A DNA stretch of 64,000 nucleotides from Rhodoluna lacicola (GTDB lineage Bacteria > Actinomycetota > Actinomycetes > Actinomycetales > Microbacteriaceae): positions 496,001 through 560,000 of the forward strand of contig NZ_CP007490.1 in the NCBI RefSeq assembly GCF_000699505.1, read 5' to 3'. Position 1 is the stretch's first letter, and the number at the start of each line of letters is the position of its first letter. The position numbers and the translations under genes are program-made. Positions 46,705 through 59,225 of the stretch are shown here, piece after piece. The notes under the pieces are model-generated. The model had not been told where the DNA came from, did no database searches, and saw only the letters and a list, made by a program, of their open reading frames with translations.

Positions 46705-48915
46705 TTAGATTGCTGGCTTGAACCAGACAGCACCAAGCGGCGGAACAGAAATCACCGCTGAATGAGGTTGACCGTGGCTACCTGCATCATTGGCTTTGAT
46801 TGCCCCAAAGTTTCCCACGCCGGAGCCACCAAACTCAATGGCATCGGTGTTTAGGATTTCAGTCCAGGTGCCACTCTTAGGCAAGCCAAGCCTAAAGTTG
46901 TGGTGCGGGTGGCCAGCGAAGTTAATCACTACTGCGATTGGGTTATCGTTTTCATCGAAACGCAGGAAACTCAGCACGTTATCATCTGCGTTGCCGCCAT
47001 CGATCCAAACGAATCCGCGGTGTTCGTGATCGAGTTGCCACATTGATGCATTTTCAACGTAAAGCTTGTTGAGCATCGAAACTAAAGATTGCAAACCACG
47101 GTGACTTGGTTGATCAAGAATCCACCACTCGAGACCACGTTCCTGAGACCACTCCGATTGCTGGCCGAACTCGGAGCCCATAAATAAAAGCTGCTTGCCG
47201 GGATGAGACCACATGAATGCCAAGTAGGCACGAACGTTGGCTAATTGTTGCCAACGGTCACCAGGCATCTTGGCCAGAAGTGAACCCTTGCCATGCACAA
47301 CCTCATCGTGACTTATCGGGAGAATGAATTTTTCGTCGTAGGCATAAAGCATCGAAAAGGTCAGCTCGCCATGATGGTACTTGCGATATGCAGGATCCTT
47401 CTCGATGTATTGCAGGGTGTCATTCATCCAACCCATGTTCCATTTGAAGCCGAATCCCAGGCCACCGCCATCGGTTGGTGCGCTCACGCCACCCCAGCTG
47501 GTTGATTCCTCGGCGATCATCATGATTCCGGGGTTACGTCTGTAGGCGGTGGCGTTAACCTCTTGCATGAACGCGATTGCATCAAGGTTCTCGCGGCCCC
47601 CGTATTGGTTTGGAAGCCAGTCATCACCCTCGCGAGAGTAATCCAGATAGAGCATCGACGCGACCGCATCAACTCGCAAGGCGTCGACATGGAATTCTTC
47701 GAGCCAGTAGAGGGCATTGGCCACCAAAAAATTCTTGACTTCGTTGCGACCAAAATCAAAAATGTAGGTTCCCCAGTCTGGGTGCTCACCGCGTCTTGGA
47801 TCGACGTGTTCGTATAGTGCTTGTCCATCAAAGCGACCAAGCGCCCACTCATCCTTAGGGAAGTGGGCGGGTACCCAGTCAATGATCACACCGATGTTCT
47901 CTTCGTGAAGTCTGTCAATCAAAAACTTAAGGTCATCCATGCTGCCGAATCGCGAAGTCGGAGCGTAGTAGCCGGTGACCTGGTAGCCCCAGGATGGGGC
48001 GTAGGGATGCTCGGCCAGCGGCATGAATTCAACGTGGGTAAATCCCATTTCTTTTACATATGGGATCAGCTGATCGGCAAGTGTGCGATAGTCAAGACCA
48101 AGGCGCCATGAACCAGCATGAAGTTCGTAAATAGACATCGGTGACTTGAGCGCATCACGTTTACTTCTGGCCGCTATCCAATCTGCATCTTTCCACTGGT
48201 AAGTGGATTCGGCCACCACTGAGGCCGTTGCAGGTGGTAATTCTGTTGCCCGGGCTAGCGGGTCAATCTTGGTGATCCAGTTTCCCGATTTTGTGAGAAT
48301 CTCGTACTTGTATTTAGTTCCTGCTCCGATTCCAGGAATGAAGATTTCCCAAACGCCCGAGGCACCCATAACTCGCATTGCGTGTGAGACACCATTCCAG
48401 TGGTTGAAATCGCCCACGACCCGCACCGCTTGGGCGTTTGGGGCCCAAACTGCAAACTTGGTTCCAGTGCTTGAACTGGATGCGCCTTGGATGGTTGTGA
48501 CATGAGAGCCCAATGCCAGCCAAAGTTCTTCGTGGCGGCCCTCACTAATCAGGTGAAGGTCCAGCTCACCGATTGTTGGCAGGTGACGGTAGGGATCGTC
48601 AACGCGCCATTCAATCTCATCACCATCGCCCTCGTATTTTGCACTTATTCGGTAGTCCGGAAGCTTCTTAGAGGTTACAAAACCTTGCCAGATTCCATGA
48701 CTTAGGTGCTCAAGTTGAATTGGTTCGTTGTCATCAATAACAACCGAAACGCTCTTTGCCAGCGGCTTGAGAGTGCGCACTACCCAGCCTTTTTCAAACG
48801 GATGGATACCCAGCAGAGAGTGCGGGTCATGGTGTGATCCATTTGCCACCCGGGCAATAAAGTCTTCGGAAATGTTTGGAAGAGTAATAGAAGACTTCTT
48901 TCTTAGGATTGCCAT
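46705..48915 (-). CDS. glgB: 1,4-alpha-glucan branching enzyme
   Basis: Makes alpha-1,6 branches in glycogen. It is 736 residues: an extra N-terminal module (about 20-120), a CBM48 domain (about 150-240), a GH13 catalytic barrel and a C-terminal all-beta domain. The catalytic Asp416 is in HVDALRVDAVASM, the acid Glu in MIAEESTS (about 469), and ISHDEVVHGKGS is conserved. It lies 2 bases behind glgE, so both are read together. In GlgE-pathway bacteria the enzyme branches the linear glucan made by GlgE. Confidence 0.95.
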   Translation of the reverse strand: MAILRKKSSITLPNISEDFIARVANGSHHDPHSLLGIHPFEKGWVVRTLKPLAKSVSVVIDDNEPIQLEHLSHGIWQGFVTSKKLPDYRISAKYEGDGDEIEWRVDDPYRHLPTIGELDLHLISEGRHEELWLALGSHVTTIQGASSSSTGTKFAVWAPNAQAVRVVGDFNHWNGVSHAMRVMGASGVWEIFIPGIGAGTKYKYEILTKSGNWITKIDPLARATELPPATASVVAESTYQWKDADWIAARSKRDALKSPMSIYELHAGSWRLGLDYRTLADQLIPYVKEMGFTHVEFMPLAEHPYAPSWGYQVTGYYAPTSRFGSMDDLKFLIDRLHEENIGVIIDWVPAHFPKDEWALGRFDGQALYEHVDPRRGEHPDWGTYIFDFGRNEVKNFLVANALYWLEEFHVDALRVDAVASMLYLDYSREGDDWLPNQYGGRENLDAIAFMQEVNATAYRRNPGIMMIAEESTSWGGVSAPTDGGGLGFGFKWNMGWMNDTLQYIEKDPAYRKYHHGELTFSMLYAYDEKFILPISHDEVVHGKGSLLAKMPGDRWQQLANVRAYLAFMWSHPGKQLLFMGSEFGQQSEWSQERGLEWWILDQPSHRGLQSLVSMLNKLYVENASMWQLDHEHRGFVWIDGGNADDNVLSFLRFDENDNPIAVVINFAGHPHHNFRLGLPKSGTWTEILNTDAIEFGGSGVGNFGAIKANDAGSHGQPHSAVISVPPLGAVWFKPAI

Positions 48916-48917
48916 AA

Positions 48918-50954
48918 TTATGCCGACTTTACGGTGCTGCCAATTTCAAAAACGTGTACCGGCTCTTTGAAGGCGTCTAGCCGAACGAAATTATCGGTCG
49001 TCCAAATATAGGACTCGTTGGTGATGAGATCTTTCACTTCAAAACTCGAGCCTTCGCTAATTCCCAGTTTGGCAAGGTCAAGATGCACGGTGGTTTGACG
49101 TACTGCGTGCGGATCCACGTTGGCAACCACAAGAATGGCGTCAGCTTTTCCGGTTGGGCTGTGCTCGGCCGCCAAATACTTTGAGAAAGCCAGAATGGCA
49201 GAGTCGTCAGTGTGGTGAAATTCTATGTTTCTCAGCTGTCGAACGGCAGGGTGCGCACCTCTAATTTGATTCAACCTGGCAATGTATCCAGAGATAGTTC
49301 TTCCGCTTGCTTCAGCGGCATTCCAATCCCTGGGTCGATACTCGTATTTTTCGCTGTCGATGTGCTCTTCAGCACCAGGTCTGGCAACCGACTCACATAG
49401 TTCGTAACCGGCATACATGCCCCAGCTAGGTGAAGCTAGGGCCGCAATTGCAGCACGGATTTTGTGTGCTGCCGGCCCACCAAATTGCAGATATTCGGTG
49501 AGAATATCTGGGGTCGTCACCCATAGGTTAGGTCTAAAAAACGCTGCGCTCTCGTGGGCAAGTTCCTTTAGATAAGACTCAAGCTCCCACTTCGTGTTTC
49601 TCCACGTGAAGTAGGTATAGGACTGCTGAAAACCAGCCTTGCCAAGGGCGTGCATCATCGCTGGTCGAGTGAAGGCCTCTGCAAGAAATACAACGTCCGG
49701 ATGCTCTTGATTGACCTGTTGAATTAGCCACTCCCAAAAGGCAACCGGCTTGGTGTGGGGGTTATCAACTCGGAAAATTTTTACACCCATGGAGATCCAG
49801 TGATTCACAACCCGCAGAACTTCAAAATAAATACCCTGAGGATCATTGTCAAAATTTATGGGGTATATGTCTTGATATTTTTTTGGCGGATTCTCTGCGT
49901 AGGCAATGGTTCCATCTGCGCGCGTGGTGAACCACTCGGGGTTGCTTTTTACCCATGGGTGGTCTGGGGAAGCCTGAAGCGCAAGATCAAGGGCAATCTC
50001 TATACCAAGACCATTTGCTGTCTTAACAAACGCCTTGAAATCTTGCTCGCTGCCAAGATCAGGGTGAATTGTGTCGTGCCCGCCATGCGCGGACCCAATC
50101 GCCCAAGGGGAACCAGGATCTTGAGGTCCCGCGTTTAGCGTATTGTTTGGGCCCTTACGAAAGGCAACACCGATTGGATGAATCGGTGGCAGGTACAGAA
50201 CGTTGAAACCCATGGCCGCCACGGCCGGCAAACGCTTTGCTGCGGTTACGAAATTCCCGGAGGCCCAGGTTTTCGTCTTGGCATCAAAAACGGCACCTTC
50301 GCTTCGGGGGAAGAATTCATACCAGGCTCCCACGCCAGATCGTTCGCGCTCAGATTTGAGTGTGAAACTTTCGCTAAGGGTCGTGAGGCTTCGAAGTGGT
50401 TCAAATTCCATAGTCTGCAGGATGTCATCGGACTCAACCGCAACTAGTTTTGCCTTTGGGGTTATCTTTGGATCTTGCAAAATTGACAGCGCAAGTTCAC
50501 AAATTTTGCTGCTGTTTTTTGATCGGTCTTTTTCGGCAAGGGCGCGCTTGAATACAGCGACACCCTCCATCATCATCAATTCTTCATCGGAACCTACGGC
50601 AATTTTAATTGTGGCGTTGTGGTGCCAAGTGTCGAAGTCATCGGCGAAGGCTCTGATTTGAAAAGAATAGTTTCCCTCTTCCCGAATTAGTACCTTGGTG
50701 TGCCAAAGATCCGAGCCCAGACTGCCCGGTTTCATTCGATGCACAGTTGTTTTGCCGGTCGGAGAGTTCAAGAGCAGTTCAACACCAAGCGAATCGTGGC
50801 CCTCTCGAAAGACACTCGCGCTAAACGGAATTACTTCGCCAATAAATGCCTTGGCGGCCCAGCGACCGGATTCAACGCTGGGGGAGACATTCAGAATGGG
50901 GAGTCGCCCGAACGGCCGATCGTTCTGGTAGCTGATTTCACTGCTTTTGCTCAC
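48918..50954 (-). CDS. glgE: alpha-1,4-glucan:maltose-1-phosphate maltosyltransferase
   Basis: Extends alpha-glucan with maltose from maltose 1-phosphate. It is 678 residues in the GlgE order: N-terminal beta domain, GH13 barrel with inserts, C-terminal domain. The catalytic Asp397 is in KIFRVDNPHTKP and the acid Glu426 in VFLAEAFTRP. WYEFFPRSEG and LPPIHPIG are family marks. The start GTG 50954 is 7 bases behind TAAGTT and so probably leaderless. glgB follows at once. The genes that supply maltose 1-phosphate (treS/mak or glgM) are not in the window. Confidence 0.95.
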   Translation of the reverse strand: MSKSSEISYQNDRPFGRLPILNVSPSVESGRWAAKAFIGEVIPFSASVFREGHDSLGVELLLNSPTGKTTVHRMKPGSLGSDLWHTKVLIREEGNYSFQIRAFADDFDTWHHNATIKIAVGSDEELMMMEGVAVFKRALAEKDRSKNSSKICELALSILQDPKITPKAKLVAVESDDILQTMEFEPLRSLTTLSESFTLKSERERSGVGAWYEFFPRSEGAVFDAKTKTWASGNFVTAAKRLPAVAAMGFNVLYLPPIHPIGVAFRKGPNNTLNAGPQDPGSPWAIGSAHGGHDTIHPDLGSEQDFKAFVKTANGLGIEIALDLALQASPDHPWVKSNPEWFTTRADGTIAYAENPPKKYQDIYPINFDNDPQGIYFEVLRVVNHWISMGVKIFRVDNPHTKPVAFWEWLIQQVNQEHPDVVFLAEAFTRPAMMHALGKAGFQQSYTYFTWRNTKWELESYLKELAHESAAFFRPNLWVTTPDILTEYLQFGGPAAHKIRAAIAALASPSWGMYAGYELCESVARPGAEEHIDSEKYEYRPRDWNAAEASGRTISGYIARLNQIRGAHPAVRQLRNIEFHHTDDSAILAFSKYLAAEHSPTGKADAILVVANVDPHAVRQTTVHLDLAKLGISEGSSFEVKDLITNESYIWTTDNFVRLDAFKEPVHVFEIGSTVKSA

Positions 50955-50961
50955 CCTTCAT

Positions 50962-50967
50962 AACTTA
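50962..50967 (-). promoter_or_regulatory. -10 box TAAGTT, leaderless glgE
   Basis: On the minus strand TAAGTT is followed by 7 bases and then GTG 50954. A GAAGG directly touches the start codon, too near to be a normal ribosome binding site. Confidence 0.5.
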
Positions 50968-51031
50968 CTGATGTTTTTAGGGTCGTTCGGCCCAGACTCA
51001 AATGCTTTACCGACTTGTTAGATTGGCGAGG

Positions 51032-53095
51032 CTAGTTGACGCGCAAAAGTAGCATTGACGTGCCAGATAGTTGTACCTGGTCACCCGCATAGAGTTTTCT
51101 TGCTGTAATGGTCGGAGCTTCTTGGGCGCTATTCCAAAGTTCTTCGTACTCGGATGATCCATCAATTTTCGGCAGGGTCACCAAGGAGCTTGATTCATTT
51201 CCATGGATGATCAGCAACAGCGAATTCTTGGATCCATCGCCGAATAAACGCTCAGTGAATCTAGAAATGGTGCGGCACTCTGGATCATGCCAATTCTCTT
51301 CTGACATGATTTCGCCAGCAGCGTTGTACCACTTTAGAAGGTCGTGATCTTCGGAAGCAGTGTTGAAGTCCCCAAAGGATTTTGGGCGTAAAACCGGGTT
51401 TTCACGTCGCAACTTGGTGAGGTACGAAAACGTGTCTTCGAGGTCTTGTTGGTGTCTGGTTAAGTCCCAATTCAGCCAGGTCATCACGCTGTCTTGGCAA
51501 TAGGCATTGTTGTTTCCATTTTGCGTTTTGCCCCGCTCATCACCAGAGGTGATCATTGGAATTCCCGCGGAGAACAAAACTGTTGCCAGAAGGTTACGAA
51601 CAGCTTTACGTCGCTGCATTCGAATTTCTTCGCTCGCGCCTTCGCCCTCGTGCCCGTGGTTGAAAGAGCTGTTGTTGTTTGATCCGTCGCGGTTACTTTC
51701 ACCGTTCGCATTATTGTGCTTGACGTTATAGCTGACTAAATCGTGAAGGCAAAAGCCATCGTGCGCAGTTATAAAGTTGACCCCGCCCAATGGACCAGAG
51801 GGCCCATCGACGATGTCCCTAGAGCCTGCAAGCCGAGTAGCCAAATCGGCGACACCGTTCCAGTGGTTGCCGCCATTTCGAGCGGCAGCAATATCACTAA
51901 GCCAAAACCTGCGAACACTGTCGCGGAATCGGTCATTCCATTCGCTGAAGCGATCTGGAAAATTACCGGTTTGCCACCCTCCTAAGCCAACATCCCATGG
52001 CTCAACAATCATTTTTGTAGCGGCGAATGCAGGCTCATCATTAATAGCCCTCAGCAAGGGGTGGTTTGGATCAAAGTGATTTGCCTCATTGCGGGCAAGT
52101 GTGGTTGCCAAGTCGAATCGATATCCATCGACCTGCATCTCTTCCGTCCAATAACGAAGCGACTCAATCACCATTTGAACCACCTGCGGGTTCGCAAAAT
52201 TCAGGGAATTTCCGCAACCGGTTGTGTCTTGGTAGTGACCGTTATCGTCTTGGCGATAGTAGCTTGAGTTATCGATTCCTCTGTATGAATAGGTGAGTCC
52301 ACCGGCACCACCCTCGGCGGTGTGGTTGTAGACAACATCCATGATCACTTCGATGCCGTTTCGATGAAGTTCGCGAATAGCGGTCTTTAGCTCAGCGATA
52401 ATCGCCTCTGGACCCGCTTGAATCGCTGCCGCTGTGGCGTAGCGATGGTGGGGGGTGAAAAAATTAATGGTGTTGTAACCCCAGTAATTAATCAAACCGT
52501 TTTTCAGCAGATGCGGTTCCGAAATCAGCATTTGAATCGGCAGAAGTTCCACAGCGTTTACGCCAATTTTCTTTAGGTGCGCGATGGTGCTTTCATGACC
52601 CAGTGCAGCATAGGTTCCGCGCAGGTCATCTGGTAAGGCTTTGTTGCCACGGGTTAGTCCCCTGGCATGTGCCTCATAAACTACGAGCTCGTCTAGCGGG
52701 ATGTTGGGCTTAGCAACCCCCTGCCAATCGAACTTCCCATCGACGACTACGCAGTGATATTCTCGGGCGCTTTCTCGCACCACGGCCTTTGCGTAGGGTT
52801 CAATCAAAAATAGCGAGTCATTAAATCTATTTCGAGGCCCTTCTGGCCCGTCGACCCGCAGCGCATATTTGGTGCCGAGTTTTAGATCAGAATCTGTGGC
52901 TGACCAAATTCCTTGGTCGCCCCTTTGCAGCGGAATGCTCTTGACGACGCTGCGGGGATCATCGGTGTCTAGAAGGCAGAGCTCGATGGAGGAGGCAGTC
53001 TCTGAATAGACGCGAATTGTGCCTAAATCGCCGTTGAGGGTCACTCCCATTTGCCCGGCTTGGATAGCGGGGGCTAGCGACTCTGCTGTAGACAT
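51032..53095 (-). CDS. glgX: glycogen debranching enzyme
   Basis: An isoamylase-type GH13 enzyme that removes short branches from glycogen. It is 687 residues: N-terminal CBM48 (about 15-105), catalytic barrel and C-terminal beta domain. The nucleophile is Asp328 in DGYRFDLATTL, the acid is Glu365 in IVEPWDVGLGGWQTGNFP, and TAHDGFCLHDLVSYN carries the transition-state Asp. It is 77 bases from glgE and probably has its own leaderless promoter. With glgE and glgB it makes a glucan-turnover set. Confidence 0.95.
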   Translation of the reverse strand: MSTAESLAPAIQAGQMGVTLNGDLGTIRVYSETASSIELCLLDTDDPRSVVKSIPLQRGDQGIWSATDSDLKLGTKYALRVDGPEGPRNRFNDSLFLIEPYAKAVVRESAREYHCVVVDGKFDWQGVAKPNIPLDELVVYEAHARGLTRGNKALPDDLRGTYAALGHESTIAHLKKIGVNAVELLPIQMLISEPHLLKNGLINYWGYNTINFFTPHHRYATAAAIQAGPEAIIAELKTAIRELHRNGIEVIMDVVYNHTAEGGAGGLTYSYRGIDNSSYYRQDDNGHYQDTTGCGNSLNFANPQVVQMVIESLRYWTEEMQVDGYRFDLATTLARNEANHFDPNHPLLRAINDEPAFAATKMIVEPWDVGLGGWQTGNFPDRFSEWNDRFRDSVRRFWLSDIAAARNGGNHWNGVADLATRLAGSRDIVDGPSGPLGGVNFITAHDGFCLHDLVSYNVKHNNANGESNRDGSNNNSSFNHGHEGEGASEEIRMQRRKAVRNLLATVLFSAGIPMITSGDERGKTQNGNNNAYCQDSVMTWLNWDLTRHQQDLEDTFSYLTKLRRENPVLRPKSFGDFNTASEDHDLLKWYNAAGEIMSEENWHDPECRTISRFTERLFGDGSKNSLLLIIHGNESSSLVTLPKIDGSSEYEELWNSAQEAPTITARKLYAGDQVQLSGTSMLLLRVN

Positions 53096-53101
53096 TCAAC
53101 C

Positions 53102-53107
53102 ATCCTA
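53102..53107 (-). promoter_or_regulatory. -10 box TAGGAT, leaderless glgX
   Basis: On the minus strand TAGGAT is followed by 6 bases and ATG 53095; no ribosome binding site is present. Confidence 0.6.
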
Positions 53108-53151
53108 ACCAGAGGGGGGTTTTGGGCAGGCTTATGGACGCGCCTTGAAAG

Positions 53152-53157
53152 TAGGCT
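53152..53157 (+). promoter_or_regulatory. -10 box TAGGCT, leaderless cysteine desulfurase gene
   Basis: TAGGCT is followed by TATCTC and ATG 53164. It is divergent from the glgX box; the whole gap between the two start codons is 68 bases. Confidence 0.65.
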
Positions 53158-53163
53158 TATCTC

Positions 53164-54336
53164 ATGGCTATTTACCTGGATCACGCCGCTACCACGCCAA
53201 TGCGGCCGGAGTTGATTGAAGGCTACCTAGCTCAATTGCAGGTAGTCGGTAACCCTTCGTCAGTCCACGGGTCGGGCCAGAAGGCCAGGCGAGCCGTTGA
53301 AGATGCCCGAGATCGACTTGCAGTCACCCTTGGCTGTCATCGAAGTGAGGTGCTATTCACCTCTGGGGGAACTGAGAGCAACAATTTGGCCATCAAGGGG
53401 CTATTCCTGCAGCGTTTTGGGGAAGACCCAAATCGAAAAATGGTTATTACAGCTGGTACCGAGCATCACGCTGGGATTGACCCGGTTGAATGGCTTGAAT
53501 CCGCTGAGGGTGCCGAAGCCGTGTGGGCACCCGTCGACACCATGGGTGTTATCGATTTGGATTGGTTGCGGGATTTTTTGGCCAAAAACGCAGAACGCGT
53601 TGCCCTTATCTCTTTTATGTGGGTTAACAACGAAACCGGCCTAGTTACCCCCATAGCCGCGATTACCGAAATGGCTGGTAAATACGGCATTCCCGTGCAC
53701 TCGGACGCAGTGGCAGCCTTTGGCCACGTCCCGATTATTTTTAAAGAAAGTGGCTTAGCAACCATGGCAGTCTCTGGCCACAAGTTGGGAGCACCCGTTG
53801 GGGTTGGTGCTTTGATTGCAGCCCGAGCCGCCAAGCTCGCAGTTACCAGCCACGGTGGTGGACAAGAGCGGGGGATTAGGTCAGGAACCCTAAGCTCGCC
53901 CTTGGCATACGCCTTTGCAGAGGCAGCAGCGCTCGCCGAAGCCGAGCGAGACGCACTGCATGATCGGCTGGAGTCCTTTAAGCAGCAGATAGTCAAAGCG
54001 GTTCTAGAGATTGCACCGAACGCAAACTTTACTCGAGGCGATAAACCTGGTTTTGCCGGAATAATCCACTTCACTTTTCCTGGTTGCAGCGGAGATTCTT
54101 TGCTATTTCTACTAGATTCCGCCGGAGTATCGGTCTCTACCGGGTCTGCCTGCCGTGCTGGGGTTGCTCAGGCATCGCACGTGATTATGGCAATGGGTCG
54201 GACCGAGGACGAAGCCAGAGGAAGTTTGAGAATTTCGCTGGGATATACGACCACTCAATCGGATGTTGAAGGCTTCATAACAGCATTTTCAGGGGTGTAT
54301 CAGCGAGCTGTGAAGGCTGGATTGCCATCTCAATAG
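53164..54336 (+). CDS. cysteine desulfurase (NifS/IscS family)
   Basis: A PLP enzyme that takes sulfur from cysteine. It is 390 residues with LDHAATTPM, SGGTESNN, the Schiff-base Lys207 in VSGHKLGAP and the sulfur-carrying Cys330 in STGSACRAG. The direct neighbour mnmA makes tRNA 2-thiouridine, so it most likely supplies sulfur for that step; a role in Fe-S cluster assembly is possible as well. The start is leaderless ATG 53164. Confidence 0.93.
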   Translation: MAIYLDHAATTPMRPELIEGYLAQLQVVGNPSSVHGSGQKARRAVEDARDRLAVTLGCHRSEVLFTSGGTESNNLAIKGLFLQRFGEDPNRKMVITAGTEHHAGIDPVEWLESAEGAEAVWAPVDTMGVIDLDWLRDFLAKNAERVALISFMWVNNETGLVTPIAAITEMAGKYGIPVHSDAVAAFGHVPIIFKESGLATMAVSGHKLGAPVGVGALIAARAAKLAVTSHGGGQERGIRSGTLSSPLAYAFAEAAALAEAERDALHDRLESFKQQIVKAVLEIAPNANFTRGDKPGFAGIIHFTFPGCSGDSLLFLLDSAGVSVSTGSACRAGVAQASHVIMAMGRTEDEARGSLRISLGYTTTQSDVEGFITAFSGVYQRAVKAGLPSQ

Positions 54337-54351
54337 GCGTTGGGCAAAAGT

Positions 54352-54357
54352 TAGACT
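54352..54357 (+). promoter_or_regulatory. -10 box TAGACT, leaderless mnmA
   Basis: TAGACT is followed by TGTCTC and ATG 54364. The last three spacer bases (CTC) and the spacing equal those of the upstream desulfurase promoter. Confidence 0.65.
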
Positions 54358-54363
54358 TGTCTC

Positions 54364-57605
<3,242 letters not shown>

Positions 57606-57621
57606 CAAATGGATGTAAAAA

Positions 57622-57660
57622 ATCCTCGAGAAGTCACTTCTCGAGGATCATTTATTTTTT
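57622..57660. terminator. bidirectional terminator between ligA and the DivIVA gene
   Basis: ATCCTCGAGAAG, 3-base centre TCA, CTTCTCGAGGAT, with a T-rich run after it (57651-57660) and A-rich bases before it (57616-57622). It serves both convergent genes. Confidence 0.88.
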
Positions 57661-57665
57661 AAGGA

Positions 57666-58727
57666 CTAGTTGTCTTCGAGCTGTTCCACCGCAGAGTTTT
57701 CGTCGGCAGCAACCATCGACTCTGTGGTCATCAGGTTTCGCAGGGTACCTAGGAAGTCTTCAATGTCTGCGCGCTCGGCCTTCATGCGGTTTAGGCGTTC
57801 TTCGCTGTCCTTGATCACGTTGTTTGCATAGCCTTCGGCCTTGCGACTCAACATGTCTGCGCGGCGACGTGACTGGTTGATCAAGTTAGTGGCGGTGCGG
57901 TTTGCGTCTTCAAGCATTTGACTTGAATTTTCTTGCGCGTCGCGCATGATGCTGTCAGCCTCAGAAATGAGCTGCGCTGCTCGGGCCGAGGCTTCAGCAA
58001 GCGTTGCGTTGGCTTCATCGGTTACCTGCTGGGCCTGGGAAACGGCATTCTGGTAAAGACGAAGAGCTTCTTGCTCAGTCTCGTCCCGCTTTGCCTTAAT
58101 TTCTGCTTCAAGTTCAACTCGAGCCTGAGCGGTTTTCTGAGAAAGTTCGGTTGCTAGGGCACGGGCTTCTTCTGTTTCACGGTGCACCTGTGCACGAAGT
58201 TCTGCTGCGTATCTTTCACCCTCAGATTTAATTGCTGAAGCTTCGCGCTGCGCGGTACCAATCTTTTCTGCAGCCTCTGACTCACGGGTCTTTGCGCTGC
58301 TCAGAATTTCTGCGGCTAGACGTTCCGCGTCGATACGTGCCTCGTTTAGCTTTGCTTCTGCGTCCGCAATTACACGATCTGCTTTGGCCTGTGCCTTACG
58401 AGTAAGTTGTTCGCTTTCGGCTTTTGCAGTTTCACGAATGCGGATTGCATCTTGACCGGCATCTGAGACAAGTTTCTTAGCTTGCTCTTCAGCAAGGCGC
58501 AGGGTCTGCTCAAATTGAGCACCAAGTTCGGCATAGCCGGGAGCCCCACCCTTTTTAACCTGGCTTTTTAGTGATTCAAGTTCTGCCTTTAGTGACTCAA
58601 CTTCGCTAGAGGCACTGAAGTTGTACTCGCGAACGTGCTCGAGTTCGGCACGAAGCTCGGCCAAGACGCGGTCGACCTCGTCTTTTTCGTAGCCACGGAA
58701 CGCAATCGTGAACTGTTCGTTTTCCAA
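57666..58727 (-). CDS. DivIVA-domain coiled-coil protein (353 residues)
   Basis: The N-terminus FTIAFRGYEKDEVDRVLAELRAEL (6-29) is a DivIVA motif, and a long coiled coil follows (about 30-330) with a short acidic tail. It has the same layout as 42896-43993, and the two are probably paralogues. It likely forms polar or septal scaffolds. The start is TTG 58727 with GAAGG 9 bases upstream. A role in apical growth is inferred from the family only. Confidence 0.82.
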   Translation of the reverse strand: MENEQFTIAFRGYEKDEVDRVLAELRAELEHVREYNFSASSEVESLKAELESLKSQVKKGGAPGYAELGAQFEQTLRLAEEQAKKLVSDAGQDAIRIRETAKAESEQLTRKAQAKADRVIADAEAKLNEARIDAERLAAEILSSAKTRESEAAEKIGTAQREASAIKSEGERYAAELRAQVHRETEEARALATELSQKTAQARVELEAEIKAKRDETEQEALRLYQNAVSQAQQVTDEANATLAEASARAAQLISEADSIMRDAQENSSQMLEDANRTATNLINQSRRRADMLSRKAEGYANNVIKDSEERLNRMKAERADIEDFLGTLRNLMTTESMVAADENSAVEQLEDN

Positions 58728-58883
58728 GATATTGGGCCTTCACTACTAAGGGGGCAGCTGGTAGCAACTAGGGGGTAGGCACTACATTTGCTGGTCTGAG
58801 TTTACAGGGATTTTGCCTTCAAATGCCCGAAAATCCTAGGCGCTAGCGCGTTTGTTCGGGGAACTCCACATTTGCCCGTTTGG

Positions 58884-58889
58884 TAGGCT
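58884..58889 (+). promoter_or_regulatory. -10 box TAGGCT of gatCAB
   Basis: It lies 34 bases before ATG 58924. The short leader has only a weak ribosome binding site (GAGTGGA). Confidence 0.45.
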
Positions 58890-58923
58890 AAAGGTCAATC
58901 ATCAATTCCCAGTGAGTGGATCT

Positions 58924-59220
58924 ATGTCTGAAATAACCCCTGACCTGGTTCGGCACCTTGCCAACCTGGCCCGAATCGACGTCACCGACCAAGAAGTTGA
59001 CCTTTTTGCCGGCCAGCTGGGCCTAATAGTTGAATCAATGGCCACCATTAGGGCTGCCGTTGCCGGCGATGTGCCGGCCACTAGCCACCCGATTCCAATG
59101 GCAAACGTATTCCGCGAAGACGTGGTTGAGCCTTCCCTGACCCAGGCAGAAGCTCTTTCAGCTGCTCCGGATAGCGCCGATGGCCGTTTCCGCGTTCACG
59201 CAATCTTGGACGAGGAGTAA
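58924..59220 (+). CDS. gatC: Asp/Glu-tRNA amidotransferase subunit C
   Basis: A 98-residue subunit that clamps GatA to Gat[23 protein letters not shown] and [21 protein letters not shown] are typical. The start ATG 58924 gives the normal length; an upstream frame to 58852 is open but lacks a start with conserved sequence. gatA follows after 5 bases. Confidence 0.95.
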   Translation: MSEITPDLVRHLANLARIDVTDQEVDLFAGQLGLIVESMATIRAAVAGDVPATSHPIPMANVFREDVVEPSLTQAEALSAAPDSADGRFRVHAILDEE

Positions 59221-59225
59221 GTCGC

